Shown: one piece after another, positions 17,703-28,567 of the stretch
Layout: each line of letters opens with the position of its first letter
Position numbering within the stretch: the first letter of the stretch is position 1
Notes under the pieces: generated by a model
What the model saw: the letters and a program-made list of their open reading frames with translations, nothing else
Told to the model about the DNA's origin: nothing
Database searches by the model: none
Assembly: GCA_030524745.1 (NCBI GenBank)
Contig: JAUNGC010000003.1
Span: 93,860-157,859, forward strand
Length of the DNA: 64,000 nucleotides
Direction of reading: 5' to 3'
Source of the DNA: Eubacteriales bacterium
GTDB taxonomy: Bacteria > Bacillota > Clostridia > Lachnospirales > Lachnospiraceae
Program-made: the position numbers and the translations under genes

Positions 17703-18416
17703 TTACTGATTCTTGTTTACAATGCGGGTCTCATACGCGCCGCTTTCAATATCGATAAAACGAACGAACAGGGATACTTTATTCTCTTCGTTCAGGTTCT
17801 CCCACAAAAGCTTCGTAAAGCTGTCGATATCCCCGTCGATTCCGACCAGCTTCGGCTCTCCTTCAAAACTGGGAAGGGGATTGCCGTCGTGCATATAGGT
17901 ATGGATAAAACGTCCCTCGCCCGCCGCCGGATTTTCATAAGCGAACGTATAACGGTTACAGGAAGCCGGATCCCCGTTGTTGCTCTTTAAAATGGACATC
18001 GCATAGTTGTAGGTTCCGTTTTCAATGTGCATGATGCCGGAAATGCGGGGCGTATAGTTAGGACCGTCCGGTTCAAACTCACGGCTCCTTAAACTCTGCT
18101 CAAAGGTGAGTTGCTTGTCCATACCTTCATAAATCGTATCCGTCTGATCCCCGTTTGTGACGATCGTCTTATTTCCCAGCACGCGCACGGGCGCATAAAT
18201 AATCAGGCTGGGATCTTCCAGCTTGGAAGGATCAAAGGCCTGGGTACGGATTCCCTGTCCTTCTTCCACAAATATCCGGTTTCTGGAATTGCCGCTTCTG
18301 CCCATGATGAAATAGGCGGTCACCGCTTTTTTGCCGTCGGGCGTTTTACCGATGACGATTCCCCGGCCGGGGTAAGCGTTGCCTGCAAGTTCTTCTGCAA
18401 GATTTCGTTTCTGCAT
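17703..18416 (-). CDS. IMP cyclohydrolase, PurO-like family
   Basis: 237 aa from ATG 18416, preceded by AGGAGAGG. The protein (NAYPGRGIVIGKTPDGK, AYFIMGRSGNSRNRIF, FVRFIDIESG) matches the PurO-type IMP cyclohydrolase family, unrelated to PurH. It closes FAICAR to IMP, the last step of purine synthesis. It is followed by AICARFT after 41 bases, so two proteins replace bifunctional PurH. The ZTP riboswitch lies just upstream. Confidence 0.88.
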   Translation of the reverse strand: MQKRNLAEELAGNAYPGRGIVIGKTPDGKKAVTAYFIMGRSGNSRNRIFVEEGQGIRTQAFDPSKLEDPSLIIYAPVRVLGNKTIVTNGDQTDTIYEGMDKQLTFEQSLRSREFEPDGPNYTPRISGIMHIENGTYNYAMSILKSNNGDPASCNRYTFAYENPAAGEGRFIHTYMHDGNPLPSFEGEPKLVGIDGDIDSFTKLLWENLNEENKVSLFVRFIDIESGAYETRIVNKNQ

Positions 18417-18522
18417 CTTTTTCCTCTCCTTTTTCCGCGCTCGCGCAAAGTTAGTTTCAGTTCCTCTCTCAAAGCCGGCCAGCCCACGCTTCCCGGTCAA
18501 AGCCTGTATCGCCCGGCAGAAC

Positions 18523-18573
18523 AAAAAAATCCGCCTGAATACTTCCTCATCCTCTCAGTCAGTACCCAGGCGG
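18523..18573 (-). terminator. Riboswitch expression platform: intrinsic terminator
   Basis: On the minus strand CCGCCTG...GTACT (18561-18573) pairs with AGTATTCAGGCGG (18531-18543), a 13-bp stem with two G-U pairs, then T7. The left strand is the CCGCCTGGG segment of the ZTP aptamer, so ligand binding and termination are mutually exclusive. Confidence 0.85.
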
Positions 18574-18634
18574 TCGATCTTTCCCGGACATGTTCCCCGT
18601 GGTGAACTCCACTGATCCGCCAGTCACACGTTCC
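18561..18634 (-). promoter_or_regulatory. ZTP riboswitch (pfl motif) aptamer
   Basis: The minus strand reads GTGACTGGCGG, then GTGG...CCAC, then a GGGGAAC segment and ACCGCCTGGGTAC. These are the conserved blocks of the pfl/ZTP aptamer in the right order. ZTP or ZMP accumulates when 10-formyl-THF is short. Binding should block the terminator at 18523-18573 and switch on IMP cyclohydrolase and AICARFT. The aptamer starts about 12 bases after the guaB stop, with no room for a promoter between them. Confidence 0.92.
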
Positions 18635-18645
18635 GTCCTATTCTT

Positions 18646-20207
<1,562 letters not shown>

Positions 20208-20219
20208 GTTGTTTATGAA

Positions 20220-20248
20220 AGTTTATCAGACTTAACGCTTCCTGTCAA
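20220..20248 (-). promoter_or_regulatory. Sigma-A promoter of guaB
   Basis: Minus strand TTGACA (20243-20248), 17-bp spacer and TAAACT (20220-20225). The -35 overlaps the stop of the upstream DUF6106 gene. Confidence 0.8.
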
Positions 20249-20739
20249 TCTAAAAATACTTTTCTTGGAGCGACAAATTGAACGGCTTTCACAAATTCAA
20301 TATTGGGTTCTAAAAGGATCTTTCTTCCGCCGTCATAGATCATCGCATAGCGCTTGTCGGGCTGGGATGCCACGCCGCTGGAATAATCGGTCACTTTAAA
20401 TTCACGGTTTTTAAAATTATCCAGGTGCCAGGAATTGACCGGAGCCAGAATTTCAATCCTGTTCACGTCGAACTTCTCCGCCTTTTTCCGTTTGGTTTTA
20501 TTCATGATCTTGTCCACGGAAATTTCCTTGTCCAGATACAGGTACTCGAATTCCATGCTCGCATACATGGACGCGAAATATGCTCCCACGCCCGCAGCCA
20601 GCGCTATGATCAGAAACGGGAAAAATACCATCCCCATAATCACCCCCAGCGCTGTAATCACAATCAGCACAACCTTCAGCGCCCCCATCCCACCGGACTT
20701 TTTGCGCGCGACGAGACATTCCACATAACTTTCATTCAT
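20245..20739 (-). CDS. DUF6106 family membrane protein
   Basis: 164 aa from ATG 20739. Two adjacent membrane helices (about 18-60) are followed by a soluble domain with EFEYLYLDKEISVDKI and VNRIEILAPVNS. This layout matches DUF6106, a clostridial family of unknown role that resembles a small PH-like domain tethered to the membrane. The gene stands alone upstream of guaB and its end carries the guaB -35 box. Confidence 0.75.
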   Translation of the reverse strand: MNESYVECLVARKKSGGMGALKVVLIVITALGVIMGMVFFPFLIIALAAGVGAYFASMYASMEFEYLYLDKEISVDKIMNKTKRKKAEKFDVNRIEILAPVNSWHLDNFKNREFKVTDYSSGVASQPDKRYAMIYDGGRKILLEPNIEFVKAVQFVAPRKVFLD

Positions 20740-20890
20740 GATGCCTACCACCTTTTCGTATTTGTATAAAAAAACAGTAAATCAAAACAACGTTCTGATC
20801 TTTTCTTATCATATTACATATCGGTTTCTTTTTCAAGGCAGGAAAACCCTATGTTCATAAAAATTTCACTTTTCACCAAAACCGCTTTGA

Positions 20891-20919
20891 TTGACTTTAT
20901 CGATCCATGCGTTTATCAT
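20891..20919 (+). promoter_or_regulatory. Promoter of the membrane protein gene at 20992
   Basis: TTGACT (20891-20896), 17-bp spacer and TATCAT (20914-20919), about 70 bases before ATG 20992. Confidence 0.55.
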
Positions 20920-20991
20920 AATAACAATGGAAGCCGCAATTATCCGGTTTTCCAGACTATAACGCAAAGCCGCAAAGGAGGATTACAGTTT

Positions 20992-21666
20992 ATGGCTGCA
21001 GGCAATTCCGTAAACGACGAAATACGCGAACAGCAAAGCAAATTAAAGGGCAAACCCCCGAAAGAAAAGTTAAAATACTTCTGGGATTATTACAAAATCC
21101 ACACGCTGGCGGCAATCGTGCTGGTCATTATCGCCGCCAATCTCATTTACACGATCGCCACGCAAAAAGATTCCGTTCTGGATGTGGCTTTGGTCAATAC
21201 CTTCCTGAAGGAAGAATATGATTCGGAAGAACTGGCCGCCGATTTTGCTCTTTACGCCGGGATAGATACCAATAAATACGAGATCACCATCGACCCGGAT
21301 CTGTTTGTGGATTATGAGGGCACAGACCAGTATTCCTATGCAAACCTGCAGAAACTCACCGCCATGGCGGCGGCCGGAACGCTGGACATCATGCTGGTCA
21401 ACGACGACTATATCGACCATAATCTGAACGCCGGAATTTTTACCGACCTTCATGATTTTTTCACGGATGAGGAACTGGCCCGGTACGAAGACCGGCTCAT
21501 CTACAGGGAAATCCAGGAATACGAAGAGGCGATTCCCATCGGCATCGACGTCAGAGATTCCAAATATCTGATCTCCGACCTGATCCCCGCCTGGTTTTGT
21601 CCCGCATCCACCTGCCAGAATCCGGAAAATGCCAAGCTGTTTTTGGAATACCTGCTGGAACCTTAA
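20992..21666 (+). CDS. Membrane-anchored extracytoplasmic protein resembling the end of a solute-binding protein
   Basis: 224 aa from ATG 20992 after AAAGGAGG. A cytosolic N-terminus of about 35 residues with a KEKLKYFWDYYKIH segment precedes one membrane helix (about 38-56). The outside part contains LDIMLVNDDYIDHNLNAGIFTDL and GIDVRDSKYL, which read like the hinge and closing lobe of family 1 solute-binding proteins. It is far too short for a full binding protein. Exact function is unknown. It converges on dapF, and the two stop codons share the bases TTAA. Confidence 0.75.
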   Translation: MAAGNSVNDEIREQQSKLKGKPPKEKLKYFWDYYKIHTLAAIVLVIIAANLIYTIATQKDSVLDVALVNTFLKEEYDSEELAADFALYAGIDTNKYEITIDPDLFVDYEGTDQYSYANLQKLTAMAAAGTLDIMLVNDDYIDHNLNAGIFTDLHDFFTDEELARYEDRLIYREIQEYEEAIPIGIDVRDSKYLISDLIPAWFCPASTCQNPENAKLFLEYLLEP

Positions 21667-22550
21667 TCCTTCAGGAACATACGGTTTGGTTCATATGCAA
21701 TTTCTCCCTCGAATACAAATTCGGCCGGACCGGTCATGAAGACGCGGTTGCTCTCTTCATCCCAGTCGATGACAAGCTTTCCGCCCAGCACCTCTACCGT
21801 CACATGCCGGTCCGTCAAACCGTTTAATACACAGGCAACCGCCGTCGCGCAGCAGCCGGTGCCGCAGGCCAGCGTTTCGCCGGTCCCCCGTTCCCAGACA
21901 CGCATGCGCACATGATTTTGGTCCAGCACCTGCACAAATTCCGTATTGGTACGTCTGGGAAAACGCTCATGGTTTTCAAAATGAGGTCCCAGCTTTTCGA
22001 TTTCCATATCTTTCACATCATTCATGAATATGACCGCATGGGGATTTCCCATGGAAACACAGGTCATCCGGTATTCTTTTCCCAAAACCGTAATCGGCTC
22101 ATCCACGGCGCATTCACCCGGCGCCACAACCGGAACGCGTTCTGCAACCAACTGGGGTTCTCCCATATCCACCCGCACAGCCTTTGTTTCGCCGTTTTCC
22201 AGCGTCAGATCCATATATTTGATCTGCCCTCCGCTGATAATGGAAAACTGCTTTTTCTGCGTCATCCCTTTGTCGTGCACATATTTCGCCACACAGCGGA
22301 TCCCGTTTCCGCACATTTCCGAACGGCTTCCGTCCGCATTGAACATTTCCATTTCAAAGTCGGCTTCGTGGGAAGGATTGATAAAAATCACGCCGTCGCT
22401 GCCGACCCCGAAGTGTCTGTCGCTGATTTGCCGCACGAACTTTGGCTTTTCTTCCTGCGTCAGTTTTTCCGTAAAACCGTTTATGTAAACATAGTCATTT
22501 CCGCAGCCATGCATCTTTGTAAATCTGATTTTCCTTGAATTTGTTGTCAT
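21663..22550 (-). CDS. dapF: Diaminopimelate epimerase
   Basis: 295 aa from ATG 22550, directly after GGAGG. MHGCGNDYVYI is the family opening. The two catalytic cysteines are in EMCGNGIRC and ACGTGCCA. The enzyme converts LL- to meso-diaminopimelate for lysine and peptidoglycan. An 'extended' reading to 22664 has no ribosome site. It is divergent from the small FMN-bind-like gene. Confidence 0.96.
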   Translation of the reverse strand: MTTNSRKIRFTKMHGCGNDYVYINGFTEKLTQEEKPKFVRQISDRHFGVGSDGVIFINPSHEADFEMEMFNADGSRSEMCGNGIRCVAKYVHDKGMTQKKQFSIISGGQIKYMDLTLENGETKAVRVDMGEPQLVAERVPVVAPGECAVDEPITVLGKEYRMTCVSMGNPHAVIFMNDVKDMEIEKLGPHFENHERFPRRTNTEFVQVLDQNHVRMRVWERGTGETLACGTGCCATAVACVLNGLTDRHVTVEVLGGKLVIDWDEESNRVFMTGPAEFVFEGEIAYEPNRMFLKD

Positions 22551-22648
22551 TTTTACCTCCCATACCGAAGCATTTTGGCAACTTCCTGTCATATTCCGCC
22601 CCCGCTTTGCGTACATTGGAATAACAAACGAATCGGGGGAAGATCGCA

Positions 22649-23113
22649 ATGAGTTCCAAAACAAAAATCTTCGTACTTCATTTAAAAGAGTTGATATATA
22701 CCGGCATTTTCGTGGTGCTTGCCATTCTGTTTCTCGTGCTGATGATCATCATGTTCCTGCCTGCGAAGGACGGCGGCAAGCCCTCGTCGTCAGGCGACAG
22801 CGCCCGCTACGTGCCGGGCAAATATACAACCTCTTTGCAGATCGGCTCCGGCAACGTGGACGTGGAAGTGGTGGTGGACGACGCCGCCATCAACAGCATC
22901 CGTCTCGTCAATTTAAACGAAGTCATCACTACGATGTACCCGCTGATGGAGCCGTGCATGGAAACCATCGCCCAACAGATCTGCGAGAAACAGTCTCTGG
23001 AAGAAATTACCTATCCCGAAGAAAACAAGTATACTTCCCAGATCTTACTCAACGCCATCGCATCGGCTCTTGAAAAAGCGGCTCTGCCCGGCACGGACGC
23101 AGCGGCGGAGTAA
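22649..23113 (+). CDS. Small membrane-anchored protein with FMN-binding-domain-like fold
   Basis: 154 aa. One membrane helix (about 15-37) is followed by an outside domain with YVPGKYTTSLQIGSGNVDVEV, a beta-hairpin pattern like FMN_bind (PF04205) domains that carry covalent FMN on a threonine. The usual S/T-G-A-T attachment motif is not visible, so flavin binding is doubtful. GGGGGAAG precedes ATG 22649. It is divergent from dapF and converges on nadE. Function unknown. Confidence 0.65.
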   Translation: MSSKTKIFVLHLKELIYTGIFVVLAILFLVLMIIMFLPAKDGGKPSSSGDSARYVPGKYTTSLQIGSGNVDVEVVVDDAAINSIRLVNLNEVITTMYPLMEPCMETIAQQICEKQSLEEITYPEENKYTSQILLNAIASALEKAALPGTDAAAE

Positions 23114-23120
23114 AAGCCGC

Positions 23121-25031
23121 TTACAGTTCATCCAGTTCCGCCTGCCATGCGGCCAGACTTGCATCGGAAGGCATCCGCAGATCCCCCCGGGGCGAAACCG
23201 CCACGCTGCCCACCTTCGGGCCGTCGGGCAGGCAGGAACGTTTGAACTGTTGGGCGAAAAATCTGCGGAAAAAGGTTTTGAGCCATTTTAAGATGACCGC
23301 GTCTTCATAGACGCCGTCAAAAGATTCCTTCGCAATCCGGTAAATCTTCGCCGGAGAAAAACCGCATCTGAGCATGTAGTACAAAAAGAAATCATGCAGT
23401 TCATAAGGCCCCACCAGGTCTTCCGTCTTCTGGCTGATATTGCCGTCCACAGGCGGAAGCAGTTCAGGGCTCACCGGCGTATCCAGCACATCCTCAAGTA
23501 CGGCTTCCAGTTCCGGATTGTTGCAGGTATCCGCATAATACCTCACCAGATGGCGCACCAGAGTCTTGGGTACGCCGGCATTCACGCCGTACATGGACAT
23601 GTGGTCGCCGTTATAGGTCGCCCAGCCCAGCGCCAGTTCGGACATGTCCCCGGTGCCGATCACCATTCCGCCGCTTTTGTTTGCCAGGTCCATCAACACC
23701 TGAGTGCGCTCTCTGGCCTGACAGTTTTCATAGGTCACGTCATGGTTTTCACTGTCCTGTCCGATATCCCGGAAATGAACATTCACCGCATCCTTAATAT
23801 TCACCTCCCGCAAGGTTGTTCCCAGCGTTTCCGCCAGCTTGCAGGCGTTTTCATAGGTTCTGTCCGTCGTTCCGAAGCAGGGCATCGTCACGGACAAAAT
23901 TCCCTTCCGGTCCAGCCCCAGCATATCATAAGCCCGCACCGTCACGAGCAGCGCCAGCGTGGAATCCAGCCCGCCGGATACGCCGATCACCGCCGATTTA
24001 GAGCCGGTGTGCTCACAACGCTTTTTCAGTCCATAGGCCTGAATGGAGAGAATTTCCTCACACCGTTCGCTTCTCTGTTTTTCATCGGCAGGCACAAAGG
24101 GGGTTGGCGCAAAACTCCTGGTCAGTTTTGTCTCCTCTTCCTTCAGGAAAAAGGGAACGCGCACATAGCCGTCTTCATTTTCCGCAGGACAGGTGCTCAT
24201 CCGCCTTCTCTCATGGCGCAGACGGTTCATATCCAGTTCCGTCACAATCGTTTCATTGGCAAAACGTTTTGCCTCCGCCAGAAGACTTCCGTTTTCAAAA
24301 ATCATATTATGGCCGGAAAAGACCAGATCCTGCGTGGACTCTCCCTCTCCGGCGCTGGCATAAATATATCCGGCAATCAGCCGGGCGCTTGTGACCGCCA
24401 GCAGACTTTTTCGGTACGCTTCCTTCCCCACCGTCTCATTGGAAGCGGAAAGGTTTACGATCACGGTCGCGCCCGCTTCCCGGTGCTTCGTGGAAGGGGG
24501 ATCGGCCGTCCAGACGTCCTCGCAGATTTCACAGGCCGCGACGAGTCCCTTCATATTTCCGCACTGCAGCAGGATACTTCCGCCGAAAGGAACGCTTTCC
24601 CCGTCAAATTCCACATAGGTTACTTCCCTTCGTCCCGCCGCGAAATGGCGCGCTTCATAAAATTCTGCATAATTGGGAATATTCTGTTTCGGAATCAGCG
24701 CGAGCAGCCTGCCGTCCTGTATGGCCGCCGCCACATTGTACAGCCGCCCGCCCTTTTCAAAGGGAAGCCCTACAAATACCAGAGAATCGTGTCCCTTCGT
24801 AAAGGCGATCACCGTTCGCAGCGCTTCCAGCGCGCTCTCCAGCAGTCTCTCCTGCAGGAAAAGATCGCCGCAGGTATAGCCGGTCAGACACAACTCCGGC
24901 AAAACAATCATTTTCGCTTTCTGTAAAAAACAGCCGTCCAGGCACTGACAGACAGCCTGTGCGTTAAAGGCCGGGTCCGCCGCCTTAATTTTGGGCGTCG
25001 CCGCCGCCACTTTGAGAAATCCCTGTTTCAT
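23121..25031 (-). CDS. nadE: Glutamine-dependent NAD+ synthetase
   Basis: 636 aa. The N-terminal nitrilase-type glutaminase domain (about 1-270) has its E-K-C triad in LPELCLTGY, PKQNIPNYAEFYE and CEICEDVW. The C-terminal NAD synthase domain carries the ATP pyrophosphatase loop GVSGGLDSTLAL. It amidates nicotinate adenine dinucleotide using ammonia from glutamine. It starts 9 bases after hslO on the same strand, so the two are cotranscribed. A 510-aa plus-strand frame inside it is a shadow. Confidence 0.96.
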   Translation of the reverse strand: MKQGFLKVAAATPKIKAADPAFNAQAVCQCLDGCFLQKAKMIVLPELCLTGYTCGDLFLQERLLESALEALRTVIAFTKGHDSLVFVGLPFEKGGRLYNVAAAIQDGRLLALIPKQNIPNYAEFYEARHFAAGRREVTYVEFDGESVPFGGSILLQCGNMKGLVAACEICEDVWTADPPSTKHREAGATVIVNLSASNETVGKEAYRKSLLAVTSARLIAGYIYASAGEGESTQDLVFSGHNMIFENGSLLAEAKRFANETIVTELDMNRLRHERRRMSTCPAENEDGYVRVPFFLKEEETKLTRSFAPTPFVPADEKQRSERCEEILSIQAYGLKKRCEHTGSKSAVIGVSGGLDSTLALLVTVRAYDMLGLDRKGILSVTMPCFGTTDRTYENACKLAETLGTTLREVNIKDAVNVHFRDIGQDSENHDVTYENCQARERTQVLMDLANKSGGMVIGTGDMSELALGWATYNGDHMSMYGVNAGVPKTLVRHLVRYYADTCNNPELEAVLEDVLDTPVSPELLPPVDGNISQKTEDLVGPYELHDFFLYYMLRCGFSPAKIYRIAKESFDGVYEDAVILKWLKTFFRRFFAQQFKRSCLPDGPKVGSVAVSPRGDLRMPSDASLAAWQAELDEL

Positions 25032-25040
25032 ATGCGCCTC

Positions 25041-25919
25041 TCATCTCGATCTCTTTGCTATCCTTTTGAGTTCCTCCACGTCAAAAACATAGTTTTTGTT
25101 GCAGAAATGACAATTTACCTCAATCGGCTTACCGTCCCGTATCATTCCGCCGATTTCCTCTTTTCCAATGGAAATCAGCGCCTTCTCCACGCGCTCCCTG
25201 CTGCAGTTGCAGGTAAAGCTGCAGGGCATTTTCTCCGTAAATTCCACCTCAAAGCCATCCAGCACGCGTCTGAGCATCTCTTCCGGCGTCATCCCCTGAT
25301 CCAGAAGCGACGTCACGGAAGTGAGATTGGACAGATTTCTTTCCAGCCCGGAGACGACTTCTTCCTCCGCGAAAGGCATGAACTGGATGATAAAACCGCC
25401 CGCGCAGCGCACCGTATTCGTCTTTTCCATCAGGACGCCCAGTCCCACCGAAGAAGGCACCTGTTCGGAAGTGGCAAAATAATACGTCAGATCGTCTCCG
25501 ATTTCACCTGTCTGTAAAACAGTCTGCCCCACGTAAGGATCTTTTAACCCCAGATCCTTGATGACGGAAAGCATGCCGTTGCCGACGCTTCCTCCCACAT
25601 CCAGTTTTCCCTTCGCATTGGCCGGAAGGATCACCTGAGGCACGTCCGCATATCCCTTCACATGCCCGCATCTGTCCGCCGTCACCGTCAGCCCCCGCAC
25701 CGGGCCGTCCCCTTTGATCTGCAAGGTCAGAAGGTCGGAATCCGATTTAAGCATTGTTCCCATCATAACGCCCGCCGTCAGAAGCCTTCCCAGCCCCGCC
25801 GTCACCACCGGGCTTGTGTCGTGCGCCGCCCTTGCGGCCTCTACCAGTTCCTTTGTCGTTGCCCCAAAGGCCCTTATCTGTGCGTTTGCGGCGGTTGCCC
25901 GCACCATATAATCCGTCAT
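25041..25919 (-). CDS. hslO: Redox-regulated chaperone Hsp33
   Basis: 292 aa from ATG 25919 after GGAGGAG. It opens MTDYMVRATAANAQIRAFG. The C-terminal zinc switch has CNC and CHFC (CxC, about 30 residues, CxxC). Hsp33 becomes an active holdase when these cysteines are oxidised and zinc is lost. A longer reading upstream runs through a degenerate repeat and is not a gene extension. It is followed closely by nadE. Confidence 0.95.
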   Translation of the reverse strand: MTDYMVRATAANAQIRAFGATTKELVEAARAAHDTSPVVTAGLGRLLTAGVMMGTMLKSDSDLLTLQIKGDGPVRGLTVTADRCGHVKGYADVPQVILPANAKGKLDVGGSVGNGMLSVIKDLGLKDPYVGQTVLQTGEIGDDLTYYFATSEQVPSSVGLGVLMEKTNTVRCAGGFIIQFMPFAEEEVVSGLERNLSNLTSVTSLLDQGMTPEEMLRRVLDGFEVEFTEKMPCSFTCNCSRERVEKALISIGKEEIGGMIRDGKPIEVNCHFCNKNYVFDVEELKRIAKRSR

Positions 25920-25949
25920 GTGTATCTCCTCCAATCTGTGCCGGGTGTA

Positions 25950-26030
25950 TGTTTTCTGCCGTGGGTTTTGATGCCTGCCCGGAAGGGACGCCCGCCCTCT
26001 TCGGACACGCTCCCGCTCGGATAACAGCAC
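25950..26030. repeat. Possible degenerate remnant of an E3-like palindromic element
   Basis: The sequence CGGACACGCTCCCGCTCGG (around 26000-26018) followed by ATAACAGCAC resembles the tip of element E3 at 51299-51335 (CGGACACGCTTTCGCTC, then TAACAGTAC). The long arms are not preserved. The similarity is short, so this is tentative. Confidence 0.25.
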
Positions 26031-26033
26031 AAT

Positions 26034-26786
26034 TTACTTTCCGTTTTCGGCGGCGAAAACGTAGATCCGTTCGCTTTTTGCAGTAACTTCGCCGTGGGTG
26101 TCGGCGTCGATTGCTCTTTGAAAGATCATGCCCGATTTTTCTACAAGATCTTTAATCACGGGGAGCGTGTAGCCGCGCTGCAGGTGGGTTTCCGTGAATT
26201 TGCGGAACAGATCGTTTTTTTCCCGTACAAAAATTGTCAGATCGTATTCATTGAGTTTCTCCGCCGCATCATAGTAGTTTTCCCATATAAAACTGCAGTC
26301 ATCCCTGTTTTCCGCAATGACCGTATCGCCGATCACCGTCTCATATTTATAGACAGTATTGAAATCGAACAGGAACAGGCCGCCGGGATCCAGATAATTA
26401 TTCACCAGCCGGAAGGTTTGCAGAAGGTCTTCTTCCTCCAGCAGGTAATTCAGGGAATCGCACAGGCAGATCACGGCTCCCACGGTGCCGTAAAGTTCAA
26501 ATTCCCGCATGTCCTGCTCAAGATACAAAATATCCTGTCCGGATTTCTCCCGTTTTCTCATTGCGATATTGAGCATTCGGTCAGATAGATCCACGCCGAT
26601 CATATCATATCCGGCTTTTGCCAGAAGTTCGGTCATGGTACCTGTTCCGCAGCCCAGATCCAGCACCAATCCGTCGGATATTCCTGCATTCTTTAACGCT
26701 GTCGTTACAAAGTCCGCCCACTCTTCATAGGGAGTTTCATCCATAAAGGTGTCGTATACTTCCGCAAAATCTTCATAAGCATCCAT
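26034..26786 (-). CDS. Class I SAM-dependent methyltransferase
   Basis: 250 aa. Motif I, VLDLGCGTGTM, lies at about residues 41-51, and the acidic end of strand 2 is in GVDLSDRML. The DFNTVYKYE-containing C-terminal half is seen in many Firmicute methyltransferases of unknown substrate. It stands upstream of hslO-nadE with a 115-base gap, so cotranscription is possible. The substrate cannot be predicted. Confidence 0.88.
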   Translation of the reverse strand: MDAYEDFAEVYDTFMDETPYEEWADFVTTALKNAGISDGLVLDLGCGTGTMTELLAKAGYDMIGVDLSDRMLNIAMRKREKSGQDILYLEQDMREFELYGTVGAVICLCDSLNYLLEEEDLLQTFRLVNNYLDPGGLFLFDFNTVYKYETVIGDTVIAENRDDCSFIWENYYDAAEKLNEYDLTIFVREKNDLFRKFTETHLQRGYTLPVIKDLVEKSGMIFQRAIDADTHGEVTAKSERIYVFAAENGK

Positions 26787-26868
26787 CGTCCGTTTCCTCC
26801 CTGTCCCATGTGTTTTCCCATAGCTGCCCGCCGTGTGTTTTCACATAATTGTCCGCCGTTTTTTTCGT

Positions 26869-27999
26869 TCATTCCGGCCGCGTCCCAGCCAGGCGAAGGC
26901 TTCCGGCTCTGCCGCGCACCGCGTCCAGCCCTTTCTGCAAAAGCAGAGGCAGGCAGATTCCCGCAATCACATACAGCATTTTAAATTGTGTCAGGCCGCC
27001 CGGCAGATACATGTAATATACATCCGTCAAATACGCGTTTATATCAAAGTCTGTAAAACAGCCCGCCGCCGTATGAAGCAGGAAAAAGACGCTTTTCACG
27101 GCCAGAAAAGCCATCACCTGATGCATCATCACCGCAAAGGTATGGGCTCCGAAGTCATTCCAGAACCTGCTTTTGGAAAGAGCGGGCGTCAGAATCCGGG
27201 AAACGCGAAGCCAGAATGCGATTCCCGTCACCGCCGTCACATAGGGAATCAGTGGTCCGTTTAAAAAGCCGTTACACCAGGCGGCGCTGACCGCCAGTCC
27301 GTTGCAGAAGGATACCAGAATCAACTGTATAATGAACAGTATACCGAAATAAAGCCAGTTCGGCAGCACGTCGCGCTTCTCCAGCCTCTGCCGGTAAAGC
27401 TGTCCCATCTGATAGCAGGGAAGCATATACATCAGCCTGCCCGGAATCCGGTACCAGTCGTATACATAACCATGGGCGGAAAGCCATACCACCAGAAAGC
27501 CAAGGCAAAGATACAGCCCCATCAAAAACCAGTCGTTTTGCATATGTATAAAGCGCAGCAGCCTGCGGATCACCGCATTGGCCGCTTCCGTCAAAAACAG
27601 GGCCGGCACAAACCAGGCGGGCGCATTATATAAAAACTGGTGGCCCGACAAGAACGGCTCCGCAAAAAGCGTCCAAAGCGACGGTTCATTGCCGATATAA
27701 AATCCCGCTCTGCGCAGCGCCAAAACAAGCAGACCGTAAACAAGATTCCAGACAAAATAAGGAAGGAGCAGGCTCCGCGCTTTTCCCACAAGATACGCAC
27801 CGATCCGCTCCTCTTTCTCCGGCTGATAAAAATACCCCGATATAAACAGAAACAGTGCGATGTGAAAGGAATAATAGGGAAAAAGTCCCCCGATCGTGAG
27901 CATTCCTTCGTCCACGTGTCCCATGACCACCAGAATCATGACCAGCGCGGAAAGAATGCGGAATTGCATATTCACCTGCCGCTGTACTGTTTTTTTCAT
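26869..27999 (-). CDS. Acyltransferase 3 family membrane protein
   Basis: 376 aa from ATG 27999, preceded by GAGAGGAG. It has ten or so membrane helices with the motif series of acyltransferase 3 proteins: R-ILSALVMILVVMGHVD (catalytic H), FHIALFLFISGYFY and PAWFVPALF. These proteins O-acetylate sugars of exopolysaccharide or peptidoglycan at the membrane. The substrate is unknown. It lies after the hisC / small-multidrug-export pair on the same strand. Confidence 0.88.
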   Translation of the reverse strand: MKKTVQRQVNMQFRILSALVMILVVMGHVDEGMLTIGGLFPYYSFHIALFLFISGYFYQPEKEERIGAYLVGKARSLLLPYFVWNLVYGLLVLALRRAGFYIGNEPSLWTLFAEPFLSGHQFLYNAPAWFVPALFLTEAANAVIRRLLRFIHMQNDWFLMGLYLCLGFLVVWLSAHGYVYDWYRIPGRLMYMLPCYQMGQLYRQRLEKRDVLPNWLYFGILFIIQLILVSFCNGLAVSAAWCNGFLNGPLIPYVTAVTGIAFWLRVSRILTPALSKSRFWNDFGAHTFAVMMHQVMAFLAVKSVFFLLHTAAGCFTDFDINAYLTDVYYMYLPGGLTQFKMLYVIAGICLPLLLQKGLDAVRGRAGSLRLAGTRPE

Positions 28000-28069
28000 A
28001 GAATGCGCGCTCCTCTCCAAAAAACCCGAACCGGCAAAAGCATTCCGCCCCGCCGGTCATACGGCTTCC

Positions 28070-28567
28070 TTAAAAAAGAAGTCCCAGAAGTCCATAGCTG
28101 ACGATGGACATGATGACAGTCGCCAACGCTATGCCCACCAGTTCCGCAATGATCGCCTTTTTGAAATCAATATCCAAAAGCGCCGCAATCAAAGATCCGG
28201 TCCATGCCCCCGTGCCCGGAAGCGGAATGCCCACAAACAACGCTAGACCCCAGAATTCATAGCGTTTGATGGAATCGCTCTTTCCCATGGCGCGGTTTTC
28301 CAGCTTCACAATGATTTTCTCAAAGAACGGCACCTTTTTGAGCCACTTGAAAATCTGTTTGATGAATAAAAGAATGAACGGGATCGGAATGATATTTCCC
28401 ACAATGCACAGCGGAATCGCCGTCAGGAGCGGTACGCCGATCACCTTGGCAACTAAAAGCCCTCCCCGCAGTTCCAGAATCGGAATCATCGAAATCACAA
28501 AAACAACCGCTTCTTTAGAGATATACTGCCCCAGCGTAGAGGCAAACCATACTGCAATCTGATCCAT
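28070..28567 (-). CDS. Small multidrug export family protein (COG2426)
   Basis: 165 aa, four or so membrane helices. MIPILELRGG and GIPLPGTGAWTGSLIAALL are signatures of the COG2426 / Sm_multidrug_ex family. Despite the name, its role is not established. The start codon overlaps the hisC stop (TAATG), so it is translationally coupled to hisC. Confidence 0.88.
   Translation of the reverse strand: MDQIAVWFASTLGQYISKEAVVFVISMIPILELRGGLLVAKVIGVPLLTAIPLCIVGNIIPIPFILLFIKQIFKWLKKVPFFEKIIVKLENRAMGKSDSIKRYEFWGLALFVGIPLPGTGAWTGSLIAALLDIDFKKAIIAELVGIALATVIMSIVSYGLLGLLF

Noticed and set aside
23394-24926. 510-aa plus-strand frame
   Set aside because: Antisense shadow of nadE, whose domains and catalytic motifs are complete on the other strand.
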